13,403 nucleotides of DNA from Thermoplasmatales archaeon (GTDB lineage Archaea; Thermoplasmatota; Thermoplasmata; Thermoplasmatales; GCA-001856825), in NCBI GenBank assembly GCA_014874235.1, contig JACWAC010000019.1, positions 1-13,403 on the forward strand. Direction: 5' to 3'. Both the position numbers and the translations under genes were made by a program. Positions 6,857-13,403 of this stretch are shown here, piece after piece. The notes under the pieces are model-generated. The model was not told the DNA's origin and did no database searches. It saw only the letters and a list, made by a program, of their open reading frames with translations. Positions within the stretch are counted from its first letter, which is position 1, and every line of letters starts with the position of its first letter.

Positions 6857-7465
6857 GTGAAATTGACAGAAAATATAGAGCTGATCGATGGAACAATGGC
6901 CAACTGCTATATCGTAAAAACTCAAGAAAAGACCATACTGATTGACGCTGGCATGAAGAGTTCTTCTAAGAAAATTATCAGTCATTTCGAGACTAATAAT
7001 TTAAGACCGGATACAGTCCTGATAACGCACTGTCACATTGACCACATTGGTGGGTTGTCAGATTTGGAATCCAAATTCCACCCACAGATATTCGTTCCAG
7101 ATAAAGAAATCGAGATAGCAAGGGGAAATGAAAAGATGCCATCAACGGGCGGCCTCATCTCGGCAATGGTTGGCTTAACGAAAGCCAGGCCAGCGGACAC
7201 GGTGAGGCCGCTGAGCGAGTTGGAACTGACGGGAATGAAGAAGATCGATACAAAGGGTCACACTCCCGGTAGTACGTCTTTCTTCTTTGAGGAAATGAAC
7301 TCAATTTTTACGGGAGATTCAATTTTAGAAAATAAGGGATCGTACGAGTTTAACAGATCATTCACACTAGATCCTGAGAATGCTGAACTCTCCATCAAAA
7401 GGATCCTGGAATTCCACGGTGCAAATGCCTATCCAGGACATGGTCGACCTTTCCAACTACCGTGA
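6857..7465 (+). CDS. Metallo-beta-lactamase-fold hydrolase
   Basis: A 202-residue single-domain protein of the metallo-beta-lactamase superfamily, glyoxalase-II-like in size. It opens with a strand-loop IDGTMANCYIV and TILIDAG, as usual for the fold. The zinc ligands are all present: THCHIDH (57-63, giving H58, H60, D62, H63), H135 in GHTPGST, D154 in TGDS and H195 in YPGHGRP. This is the full two-metal set, so an active hydrolase is expected. Candidate substrates in the family are thioesters, lactones and phosphodiesters; sequence alone does not decide. It lacks the flavodoxin and nuclease extensions of larger relatives. The start is GTG at 6857; the next in-frame start (ATG, residue 14) would cut the first strand. 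It is a single gene, divergent from the pnt operon and convergent with the epimerase, 35 bases from its end. Confidence 0.9.
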   Translation: MKLTENIELIDGTMANCYIVKTQEKTILIDAGMKSSSKKIISHFETNNLRPDTVLITHCHIDHIGGLSDLESKFHPQIFVPDKEIEIARGNEKMPSTGGLISAMVGLTKARPADTVRPLSELELTGMKKIDTKGHTPGSTSFFFEEMNSIFTGDSILENKGSYEFNRSFTLDPENAELSIKRILEFHGANAYPGHGRPFQLP

Positions 7466-7500
7466 GGAGCCATGCTTGTCACTGCGCAAACAGTCGTCTG

Positions 7501-8406
7501 CTAGTTTGATTCCTGAATGAGGTCTCTGAGCGTTTCTTGTATGTCGGGATACTTGAAGTTGAACCCCAAATCTAGTAACCTTGTTGGTAGAACTTTCTGA
7601 CCTCCGAAAACTGAATACTTGCTTCCTTCACCCAGAACAAGATTTGCCATTGAAGGACCAATCTTTATTCTCAGTTTCTTTCCTATCTCCCCCGCAATAA
7701 GGGTCATTAGACCTTCCATCCTTAACGGGTTGGGAGAAACGACGTCGTATGCTCCCTCAAAACCTCGCTGGGTCATGAATATGATGGAGGTGACAGCGTC
7801 ATCCACGTGGATCCATGATTTCCAGCCTGCCTTACCTTTGAGGTTGAATGTCATTCCCGATCTTGCCCCTCTCAGAAGCTGTGGAAGTGCACCACCATCA
7901 CTACCAAGTATCACTCCAAATCTGGGTAGCAAGAGTTTGACATTCTTGTCAACTTTTTTTGCTTCGTCCTCCCAGCTCACACACAGGTTTGCGAGAAAAT
8001 CGTCTCCTGGTTTCGACTTCTCGTCAACCGGAGAGTCCTCGACATCTCCGTAATAACCTATTGCAGATGCATTCACAAGGTATGCAGGTTTCTTGCTTGC
8101 AGAGTTGATTGCTTTTACAAGCAACGCGGTGCTCCTAACTCTGGAGTCCACTAATTCTTTTTTGTAAGGGTCTGACCACTTCTTGTCGATACCCGCTCCA
8201 GAGAGGTTGACGATCAGGTCGTAACCCTCAATCTCCTTTTCCAGGAGGCTACCGTCTCCATTGGGGTCCCAGTCTATCTGCTTGTAAGGTATTGACGGAT
8301 TAGTCTTTCTCGTCAAGAGTGCCACTTCTCCTCCGCTTTCCTTGATCTTCCTTGAAAGATGCCTTCCTATAAACCCGGAACCACCTGCTATCAGAGCGTT
8401 GACCAT
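7501..8406 (-). CDS. TIGR01777-type NAD(P)-dependent epimerase (SDR family)
   Basis: A 301-residue extended SDR protein of the TIGR01777/YfcH group, whose members have no firmly known substrate. GGSGFIGRHL (8-17) is the nucleotide-binding loop. NLSGAGIDKKW follows. NASAIGYYGD with the later DDFLANLCVSWEDEA is the group's active-site region, with a YxxxK-type Tyr replaced by the family's SAIGYYG. A C-terminal DUF1731-like stretch ends GGQKVLPTRLLDLGFNFKYP. ATG at 8406 is chosen over an in-frame GTG at 8445: it puts the Rossmann strand directly after the first residues, and AAAGGAGATG lies just upstream (GGAGAT, 9-base gap). The gene follows the 98-aa CPIC protein in the same direction and is probably co-transcribed with it. 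The family call is firm, the reaction unknown. Confidence 0.9.
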   Translation of the reverse strand: MVNALIAGGSGFIGRHLSRKIKESGGEVALLTRKTNPSIPYKQIDWDPNGDGSLLEKEIEGYDLIVNLSGAGIDKKWSDPYKKELVDSRVRSTALLVKAINSASKKPAYLVNASAIGYYGDVEDSPVDEKSKPGDDFLANLCVSWEDEAKKVDKNVKLLLPRFGVILGSDGGALPQLLRGARSGMTFNLKGKAGWKSWIHVDDAVTSIIFMTQRGFEGAYDVVSPNPLRMEGLMTLIAGEIGKKLRIKIGPSMANLVLGEGSKYSVFGGQKVLPTRLLDLGFNFKYPDIQETLRDLIQESN

Positions 8407-8415
8407 CAGAATTAC

Positions 8416-8421
8416 ATCTCC
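8416..8421 (-). promoter_or_regulatory. Shine-Dalgarno deciding the epimerase start
   Basis: GGAGAT on the minus strand, 9 bases before ATG 8406. No comparable signal precedes the upstream GTG at 8445. Confidence 0.55.
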
Positions 8422-8465
8422 TTTTGATTTTCCTTGGTAGCTCACCCATATTCGAGAATTAAGTT

Positions 8466-8762
8466 TTACGTCGGTGAATTCACTGTGAACTTGGTAGGAA
8501 CCATTCCATCTGGTAGGGGGGGATCGACAATGATTCGAAAAGGAATGCCGTTCTTCTGGCAGTACGCATCTATTTCATAGACCTGAACCTCGATTATCTT
8601 GTCCGCTACCTTTTTTATTGTTTGGAAAGTGTTGTAATATATTGAAGACGTGTCTGAAGGAGATTCCTTCCTGTCGTTATACTCAACCTTTACCTTGTAA
8701 CTGTGGTTGAGATCGCAGATGGGGCACTTCAACATAGATACGTTAATCTCTAGTTCAGGCAT
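8466..8762 (-). CDS. Conserved-looking small protein with one CPIC motif
   Basis: A 98-residue protein that I do not recognise. Residues 13-16 are CPIC followed by a His at 20 (CPICDLNHSYKVKVEY), which resembles half of a zinc ribbon. The only other cysteine is in AYCQKNG near residue 68, so an intramolecular four-ligand zinc site would need C13, C16, H20 and C68, or a dimer. The rest is a mixed strand/helix pattern ending in a Pro-rich stretch VDPPLPDGMVP. It is acidic/basic balanced and soluble, with no signal or membrane segment. ATG at 8762 is taken; ATG at residue 10 is an alternative that would place the CPIC right at the start. A TATA-like box is about 24 bases upstream. Only 59 bases separate its stop from the epimerase ATG, with no clear promoter between, so an operon is likely. 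Confidence 0.7.
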   Translation of the reverse strand: MPELEINVSMLKCPICDLNHSYKVKVEYNDRKESPSDTSSIYYNTFQTIKKVADKIIEVQVYEIDAYCQKNGIPFRIIVDPPLPDGMVPTKFTVNSPT

Positions 8763-8780
8763 AGGTCATGATTTAGTCAT

Positions 8781-8788
8781 AATATATA
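8781..8788 (-). promoter_or_regulatory. TATA-like box of the CPIC protein-epimerase unit
   Basis: TATATATT on the minus strand, centred about 23 bases before ATG 8762. The spacing is slightly short for a leaderless start. Confidence 0.45.
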
Positions 8789-8849
8789 CGAATTTGTTTC
8801 TATGGAACTCTTCCCTCGAAATTCTATTGGCGTGGAAGGAATTTCATCA

Positions 8850-8857
8850 TTTATTAA
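8850..8857 (+). promoter_or_regulatory. Possible TATA-like box of the prenyltransferase gene
   Basis: TTTATTAA, centred about 42 bases before the TTG start at 8896. That would give a leader of about 15 bases carrying GAAGG, a possible weak Shine-Dalgarno. Confidence 0.35.
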
Positions 8858-8895
8858 CGACATAAACATTGAGGTTTGACTGAAGGCGAGCAAAT

Positions 8896-9786
8896 TTGTT
8901 TGCAGAAATCAAGAAACTGGCTGATATCTCTTCGCGGGGTGGAAAGGTACCTCCCATCTACCTCTATCTGGTCTTCATACTGCCTGGTTTTGTTTACTCC
9001 ATAGTCAAAACCGGTCAGATCAATTATTTCCCCTTCATACTGGTGTCCATTGCGATCATGCCTCTCATAATAGCAACCAACCTCTTCGATGATTATTTTG
9101 ATTTTGTCAAGGGATTTGACACACCCGATTCTCCTAATACCAGCTATCGGCACCACCCTATATTTTACTACAGGGTGACATCACGATACTTAATCGTCTG
9201 GGCTCTTGCCTTTTCGTTAATTTACCTCCTGATCAGTTTCCTGATTTCCTTAAGATACGGACTTGAACTGAATTTGATTGCGATTGTTGGTTTAGCGCTT
9301 GGATATGGATACACAGGTCCTCCCCTTGGATACAAATATCTTGCTCTTGGAGAGATCGGAGTGTTCTTCTCCACGATAGCAGCATGTGAATTCATCTCCG
9401 TCGCTGCAATCGGACACTTCTACCCTCCCTCAATTCTTTTCTTTGTACCATTTTCCCTTCTGATTGCACTATTGCTGTTCGTTGGGAATTATAGGGACAT
9501 GGAGTTCGATCTGAGGTCCGGATTCAGAACGCTTGCTGTTGTTCTGGGCAGGAGAAATTCTGAGATTTTCTCGGTTGTGATCTTCACATTATTTTACGGA
9601 ACTATTGTCCTTCTCTATTTCATGAAAATCTATAGTGCATTTTCACTCATCGACCTGATTACCGCTCCATTTGCGTATTATTTCGCTACCCTCTGGTCGA
9701 GCAGGGAAAGCGCGAATTTGGAGAGGTTTGCAGGACCTTTCCTTTTTGGAATTTTGATGTTTCTCATAGTTTTGACCATTGTTTAG
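8896..9786 (+). CDS. UbiA-family prenyltransferase, MenA-like
   Basis: A 296-residue integral membrane enzyme with about eight to nine hydrophobic helices. UbiA enzymes join an isoprenoid diphosphate to an aromatic or glycerol acceptor in the membrane. The first Asp-rich motif is NLFDDYFDFVKGFD (62-75, with N62, D65, D66, D69) and the second is NYRDMEFD (198-205). GYTGPPLGYKYLALGE (138-153) and GFRTLAVVLGR (209-219) are closest to MenA (dihydroxynaphthoate prenyltransferase, menaquinone synthesis). Archaeal UbiA paralogues also make ether lipids and haem side chains, so menaquinone is inferred. TTG at 8896 is taken because the open frame begins at 8884 and the first ATG (residue 55) would remove the first membrane helix. 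No other quinone gene is in the window. It is divergent from the CPIC protein gene and 39 bases before the Lrp gene. Confidence 0.85.
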   Translation: MFAEIKKLADISSRGGKVPPIYLYLVFILPGFVYSIVKTGQINYFPFILVSIAIMPLIIATNLFDDYFDFVKGFDTPDSPNTSYRHHPIFYYRVTSRYLIVWALAFSLIYLLISFLISLRYGLELNLIAIVGLALGYGYTGPPLGYKYLALGEIGVFFSTIAACEFISVAAIGHFYPPSILFFVPFSLLIALLLFVGNYRDMEFDLRSGFRTLAVVLGRRNSEIFSVVIFTLFYGTIVLLYFMKIYSAFSLIDLITAPFAYYFATLWSSRESANLERFAGPFLFGILMFLIVLTIV

Positions 9787-9789
9787 CGC

Positions 9790-9796
9790 TATAATA
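9790..9796 (+). promoter_or_regulatory. TATA-like box of the Lrp gene
   Basis: TATAATA in the 39-base gap after the prenyltransferase, centred 33 bases before ATG 9826. It implies a leader of only a few bases and a separate promoter from the upstream gene. Confidence 0.45.
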
Positions 9797-9825
9797 GAGG
9801 AAGAATGCTAAGAAATCGTTAAATC

Positions 9826-10308
9826 ATGAAATTACTGTCACTAATGACGCCTATGGACGAGTTCGACAAACGCATTTTAAAACTGCTTCGTGAGGATGCA
9901 ACTCTGTCACTCAAAGAGATCGGAAGGAGGGTCGGACTTTATTCTCCCTCCGCGATAAGCAAGAGAATCGAAATGCTTCGCATGAATGGCTTCATTAAGA
10001 AGATCACTGCGACTATTGACTACTCGAGGATGGGTTTCACCTTCGTCACTCTCACCATGATAAGGGGCAAATACGGTGGAAATTACAAAGATACTATCGC
10101 TGAAAAACTGAAGAGAATACCGGGAATAGTTTCCGTGTATTTCCTTCTGGGTGACATCGACTTCATGATAAAGACTGTATCAAAAAGCAAGGAGGATTAT
10201 TCCAAGATACTGGACAGAATCTCCTCCATAGCGGAGATAGAACGGTCTGACACTAGAACGATCCTGCAAACATACAAGGAGATGGATTTCGGATCTATCG
10301 AAATCTGA
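9826..10308 (+). CDS. Lrp/AsnC-family transcription regulator
   Basis: A 160-residue feast/famine regulator of typical length. The N-terminal winged helix-turn-helix spans roughly residues 11-60: FDKRILKLLREDATLSLKEI, then a turn and recognition helix around YSPSAISKRIEML, then NGFIKKITATIDY. The C-terminal RAM domain (about 73-150) has the effector-binding pattern, with VTLTMI, a GIVSVYFLLGDIDFMIKT core strand pair and TRTILQTYKE at the end. Such proteins form dimers to octamers that bind amino acids and act as activators or repressors, often of their own gene. The start could be ATG 9826 or ATG 9853 (residue 10, MDEFDKR, the usual Lrp beginning). The amino-acid and peptide genes around it are plausible targets, but no operator was identified. 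Confidence 0.92.
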   Translation: MKLLSLMTPMDEFDKRILKLLREDATLSLKEIGRRVGLYSPSAISKRIEMLRMNGFIKKITATIDYSRMGFTFVTLTMIRGKYGGNYKDTIAEKLKRIPGIVSVYFLLGDIDFMIKTVSKSKEDYSKILDRISSIAEIERSDTRTILQTYKEMDFGSIEI

Positions 10309-10438
10309 CAGTTAGTCACCGCTCTCCGTGCACTCCTTACGAACTTCTTCGGAGCCAAACAGGTCGAATCCATGTAAATCAGTGTGATTCCTTCGCGTAA
10401 GATACATCTTCATTTTTGGAAGCTGAAAATATCCGATC

Positions 10439-11455
10439 TCAGGAGCCGTCGCCCAGCTCTTTTTTGATTTCGGATATCACTCCATTCAGGTTCTCCTGAG
10501 TCTCATAGAGCCAGCACTTGACACGAACACCATTCCTTACGATGACGGGCGGATTCCTTTCACATGGTTCAAACCTCTTTGGACAAGAATTCTTGTAAAC
10601 ACACCCTTCAGTGGAGGGTTCACCAGATTCATGGTCAGTGGTGTAAAGGTTGGTGGATGAGAGTGTGACATTGGCGTGAATTAGGTCATATGTATATGGG
10701 TGCCTGGGTCTTTCGAACAGCTCAATGGTACTTCCTTCTTCCAGTAGCTGACCATAGTACAGCACCGCGACCCTATCGCACATGAACTTGATCACATTGA
10801 GATCGTGGGTTATGAATATGTAGCTGATCGACAATTCCCTTTTCAACTTGATAAGAAGGTTCAGTATCTGAGCCTGAATTGAAACGTCGAGTGAGCTGGT
10901 TGGTTCGTCCAAGACGAGTATCTTTTTCCCCCCGGCAAGAGTTCTTGCCAGACTTACCCTCTGCTTTTCTCCACCGCTTATCTCGGGGGGGTAGGACTCG
11001 AGCTTGCTCTCCGGTAATTCAACCAGTTTTGCAGCCTCCCTGATCTTGGTTTCTTTCTCTCCTTTTTTCATTTTCTGAAGGTCTGGAAGGCCCTCCGCAA
11101 TTATGTCAAAAACTCGCAACCTTGGGTTCAGACTCCCTACGGGATCCTGAAACACTATTCCTATGCTTCTTCTGAGACTAAGGACGTCTTCTCTTTTTTT
11201 GAAATTTATCTCTTTTCCCTGAAGTTTAATCGTGCAGTTCTTGGGTTTATAGATTCCAACAAGTGTCTTTGCAAGAGTGGTCTTACCTGAGCCGGTCTCA
11301 CCGACAATTCCAAACGTCTCTCCCTCCTTGATTGCGAATGAAACGGAATTTAGGACTGTTTTGAATTTTCCCTGATCGGCACTACCATGAAGTATCTTTG
11401 TTTTGACCTTGAACCGCATGCTAAGGTTTTCAACTTCCAGGTGTGGATCACTCAT
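10439..11455 (-). CDS. dppF: Dipeptide/oligopeptide ABC transporter ATPase, DppF/OppF type
   Basis: A 338-residue ATP-binding subunit of a peptide importer. Walker A GETGSGKTT (52-60), Q-loop FQDP (102-105), signature SGGEKQR (160-166), Walker B ILVLDEP (179-185) and H-loop THD with H217 are intact, so it should hydrolyse ATP. The C-terminal oligo_HPY part has RHPYTYDLI (251-259) and four cysteines, C285, C291, C298 and C314. These may hold the Fe-S cluster reported in some DppD/DppF proteins. ATG at 11455 is chosen; it overlaps the end of the upstream ATPase by 8 bases (ATGAGTGA). An in-frame TTG at 11470 is less likely. A GGAGGT lies about 14 bases upstream, somewhat far. It is the last gene of the run, convergent with the Lrp gene. 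The DppF rather than OppF label rests on family resemblance only. Confidence 0.93.
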   Translation of the reverse strand: MSDPHLEVENLSMRFKVKTKILHGSADQGKFKTVLNSVSFAIKEGETFGIVGETGSGKTTLAKTLVGIYKPKNCTIKLQGKEINFKKREDVLSLRRSIGIVFQDPVGSLNPRLRVFDIIAEGLPDLQKMKKGEKETKIREAAKLVELPESKLESYPPEISGGEKQRVSLARTLAGGKKILVLDEPTSSLDVSIQAQILNLLIKLKRELSISYIFITHDLNVIKFMCDRVAVLYYGQLLEEGSTIELFERPRHPYTYDLIHANVTLSSTNLYTTDHESGEPSTEGCVYKNSCPKRFEPCERNPPVIVRNGVRVKCWLYETQENLNGVISEIKKELGDGS

Positions 11456-12443
11456 AGAGCCAGCATGCAACCTCCCTTTCGTCTTCCACTTTCTTCAGTT
11501 CCGGAACCTTCTCTCTACATACTGCCATTGCTTTCGGACACCTCGGATGGAATGCGCAACCGGACGGAAGCGCCCTCAAGTCCGGTGGAGACCCAGAAGT
11601 CACATTGAGCGGCCCCTCATCCATATACCCCTCGGGGACCGAATTCTTGAGCATGATTGTGTACGGATGACTGGGACTCGAGAGGACAACTCTCATCGAC
11701 CCGCTTTCAACAACTCTCCCTGCATACATAACGTAAATTCGCTTGCACACACTAGCTGCAATCGCCAGATCGTGTGTGATTAGCAGTATGCTCGATGAAA
11801 TTTCTTCCTTGAGATTGAGAATCAGTTTCAGTATCTTCCTTTGGACTATCAGGTCCAGGCCCGTAGTAGGTTCGTCCAGTATCAGCAATTGGGGCCTTTG
11901 TATCAGAACCATTGCGATAGAGACCCTTTGCCTCATTCCACCCGACAGCTGGTGGGGATATACACTTAAGACTCCCTCGACATCTCTTATCATCACTTCC
12001 CTTAGGTTTCTCTTTATGATTTCTTCCCTCTTTTTAGCGTCAACTGTGGGATCGTCAATTCTTATTGCTTCCTCCAGTTGGTCGTGCACTGAATAGACAG
12101 GATTCAGTGAGGTCAAGGGTTCCTGGAAAATCATGTTGATGCCCTTTCCTCTGAAATTGGGAGACTTTGTCTTCCTTTGAAGAATGTTTTCCCCGTTGAA
12201 ACGAATAACTCCATCAATAATTCTAGCAGGAGGAATGTCAAGAACTCCTATTATTGCCTGAGCTAGAGTTGATTTCCCAGAACCACTCTCCCCCACAATT
12301 CCAACAGCATCTCCCTTTTCGATTCTTATGGATACAGATCTGAGAACCTCTACGGTTCTGTCTATTGTCTCAAAATTCACCGACAGGTTCTGAACTTCCA
12401 GTAAATCGGAGATCAATTCGTTCTGAAGAGGATTGTCCTCCAT
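11448..12443 (-). CDS. dppD: Dipeptide/oligopeptide ABC transporter ATPase, DppD/OppD type
   Basis: A 331-residue partner of the next ATPase. All motor motifs are present: Walker A GESGSGKST (51-59), Q-loop FQEPLTSLNP (106-115), signature LSGGMRQR (166-173), Walker B LLILDEPTTGLD (186-197) and H224 in the H-loop. The oligo_HPY tail shows SHPYTIML (258-265) and cysteines C296, C302, C309 and C327, spaced like those of the partner (C-x5-C-x6-C). The start is ATG at 12443, only 18 bases after the stop of the saccharopine-dehydrogenase-like gene. No TATA-like box was placed before it, so it is probably co-transcribed with that gene. In most dpp operons the permease genes dppB and dppC precede dppD; here they do not. 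They must lie elsewhere or upstream of the window. Confidence 0.93.
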   Translation of the reverse strand: MEDNPLQNELISDLLEVQNLSVNFETIDRTVEVLRSVSIRIEKGDAVGIVGESGSGKSTLAQAIIGVLDIPPARIIDGVIRFNGENILQRKTKSPNFRGKGINMIFQEPLTSLNPVYSVHDQLEEAIRIDDPTVDAKKREEIIKRNLREVMIRDVEGVLSVYPHQLSGGMRQRVSIAMVLIQRPQLLILDEPTTGLDLIVQRKILKLILNLKEEISSSILLITHDLAIAASVCKRIYVMYAGRVVESGSMRVVLSSPSHPYTIMLKNSVPEGYMDEGPLNVTSGSPPDLRALPSGCAFHPRCPKAMAVCREKVPELKKVEDEREVACWLYE

Positions 12444-12461
12444 AATATTAATTCTGGTATC

Positions 12462-13403
12462 TCAGTTTGAATCAAACGATTCTTCTGTTTTGATCCTGAT
12501 GTCCCTCTTGCCCAGTTCGGCAAAGAAGGGTTTCGTAGGAACTATCTGTTCTGGTGGCTTTACTCCCTTCCCTTTGATTACGCCGGACATTATCATTTGC
12601 CCGGCAATTGAGCCAGGCACTCCCACCTGTTTTTGGGAGGCCGATACCTTCCAAGTCTCGTCATACCTGTATTGGGCGCTCAGTTTCACTCTCTTCGGTC
12701 TCCCCTCGTCGGTCCCTTTCGCGGTGACCACCGTCATCTCATAATCCATTATCTGGACGCCCTCCGGCAGTGAGAACATGTTCTGTGACTTCAGGTACTC
12801 GAAGAGAAATTCCCTTGGTACAACCTCGACTCCATTGACCTTCGCCTTTTCTGTGCGACCGAATCCAATGTCTGTCAAGAATTTGAGTTTCTCAACATCT
12901 GCTCCTCCCTCCTTCCACTCCACATAGCGTATCCCCTTCTCAGAAAAACTCGAGGGGAGAGTCGCAACCTCTGAATGAATAGACCTGAAAATCTTGACCT
13001 TACCAATTTCCCATCCAAAGTCGTACTCTTCAGGGCTGCTGAAGGGTTCTGACTCGATAAAGGTGCCATCGTAATGGACTGCTTTAAAGGTGAATTCGTC
13101 GAACAGAGTGTTGGGGGACCATGTGAAAAACAGCTTAGGGTAATTGGTCTTATCCGCCCACCCATCTCTTATTATGATTTCATCCACCTTATCCAACTTG
13201 CTCACCGCCGAACTAGCCATTATGTTCGATATGCCCGGTTCTGCTCCCATCCCAACTATCGCAAGCAACCCAGCTTCCTTGAAATCCTGGTCGAGTCCTA
13301 ACTGTTCAAGAGTTACTCTGTAGAGACCTCCGAAATCTATGTAATTGGTTTTTGCTTCGAGGGCGGCTTTCATAATCTTCATGTTGTGATAGTACTGAAC
13401 CTG
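12462..13403 (-). CDS. Saccharopine dehydrogenase-like oxidoreductase (5' end outside window)
   Basis: The C-terminal 313 residues of a saccharopine dehydrogenase-family protein (PF03435 type). The frame stays open to the right edge, so the NAD(P)-binding loop at the N-terminus is missing. The visible part opens with YYHNMKIMKAALEAKTNYID, which fits the family pattern of an acidic/aliphatic helix before YxDxGG. GAEPGISNIMASSAV corresponds to the family GxxPGxxN region. A C-terminal substrate-binding/dimer domain follows, with GVPGSIAGQMIMSGVIKGKG near the end. Relatives act on saccharopine, carboxynorspermidine or lysine, all as imine-forming or -reducing reactions on amino acids; the substrate here is not determinable. 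It lies directly upstream of dppD with an 18-base gap, so the enzyme and peptide-uptake ATPases seem to share a transcript. Confidence 0.85.
   Translation of the reverse strand, partial: QVQYYHNMKIMKAALEAKTNYIDFGGLYRVTLEQLGLDQDFKEAGLLAIVGMGAEPGISNIMASSAVSKLDKVDEIIIRDGWADKTNYPKLFFTWSPNTLFDEFTFKAVHYDGTFIESEPFSSPEEYDFGWEIGKVKIFRSIHSEVATLPSSFSEKGIRYVEWKEGGADVEKLKFLTDIGFGRTEKAKVNGVEVVPREFLFEYLKSQNMFSLPEGVQIMDYEMTVVTAKGTDEGRPKRVKLSAQYRYDETWKVSASQKQVGVPGSIAGQMIMSGVIKGKGVKPPEQIVPTKPFFAELGKRDIRIKTEESFDSN

Noticed and set aside
7619..8053. 144-aa plus-strand open frame
   Set aside because: It is a mirror of the epimerase gene on the other strand and shows low-complexity Pro/Ser composition.
8407..8445. 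N-terminal extension of the epimerase from GTG 8445
   Set aside because: The extra 13 residues precede the Rossmann strand, lack family similarity, and contain the Shine-Dalgarno of the ATG at 8406.
8854..9156. 100-aa minus-strand open frame across the start of the prenyltransferase
   Set aside because: The plus strand encodes the Asp-rich UbiA motif in the same bases; the minus product resembles nothing known.
10309..10438. Gap between the Lrp gene and dppF
   Set aside because: Convergent gene ends; I see no RNA gene, repeat or strong hairpin, only a short T-run near 10412 that could end the Lrp transcript.

Overview
The window looks archaeal. The first genes of several transcription units start about 23-33 bases after an AT-rich TATA-like box and have no ribosome binding site, as in leaderless archaeal transcripts. 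Genes inside operons instead carry GGAGG-like Shine-Dalgarno sequences, for example GGAGGT six bases before the pntB GTG. The gene content (Lrp/AsnC regulator, UbiA prenyltransferase, peptide-type ABC ATPases, ACT-less homoserine dehydrogenase, Fic protein with a short archaeal-type N-terminus) fits a heterotrophic archaeon, perhaps Thermoplasmatota or a deep Thermoproteota lineage. The lineage is inference only; no rRNA or tRNA is present to settle it.

Layout. 1-1527 (minus): a metal-dependent cyclase/formamidase-type hydrolase followed by an APC amino-acid permease that runs off the left edge. 1697-2662 (minus): homoserine dehydrogenase. 2898-3833 (plus): a self-inhibited (class II) Fic protein, bracketed on both sides by copies of a ten-base motif, consensus TGTAGTCACA, that look like operators. 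3936-6735 (minus): a three-gene proton-translocating NAD(P) transhydrogenase operon, pntA1-pntA2-pntB, with 4-base GTGA overlaps. 6857-7465 (plus): metallo-beta-lactamase-fold hydrolase. 7501-8762 (minus): a 98-aa protein with a CPIC motif followed by a TIGR01777-type epimerase. 8896-9786 (plus): UbiA/MenA-like prenyltransferase. 9826-10308 (plus): Lrp/AsnC regulator. 10439-13403 (minus): a saccharopine-dehydrogenase-like enzyme (5' end outside the window) followed by two dipeptide/oligopeptide ABC ATPases with C-terminal four-cysteine motifs.

How the genes may work together. Most of the window is amino-acid and redox metabolism: amino-acid import, degradation or synthesis (cyclase, homoserine dehydrogenase, saccharopine-dehydrogenase-like enzyme), peptide uptake, NADPH supply by transhydrogenase, and an Lrp-type regulator that may respond to amino acids. 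The fic locus is the accessory part, and its flanking repeat family is the most unusual non-coding structure here. Intergenic gaps are short. The longest is 2663-2897 (235 bases), which holds the hom and fic promoters and the upstream fic repeats. No stretch over 300 bases lacks a gene.
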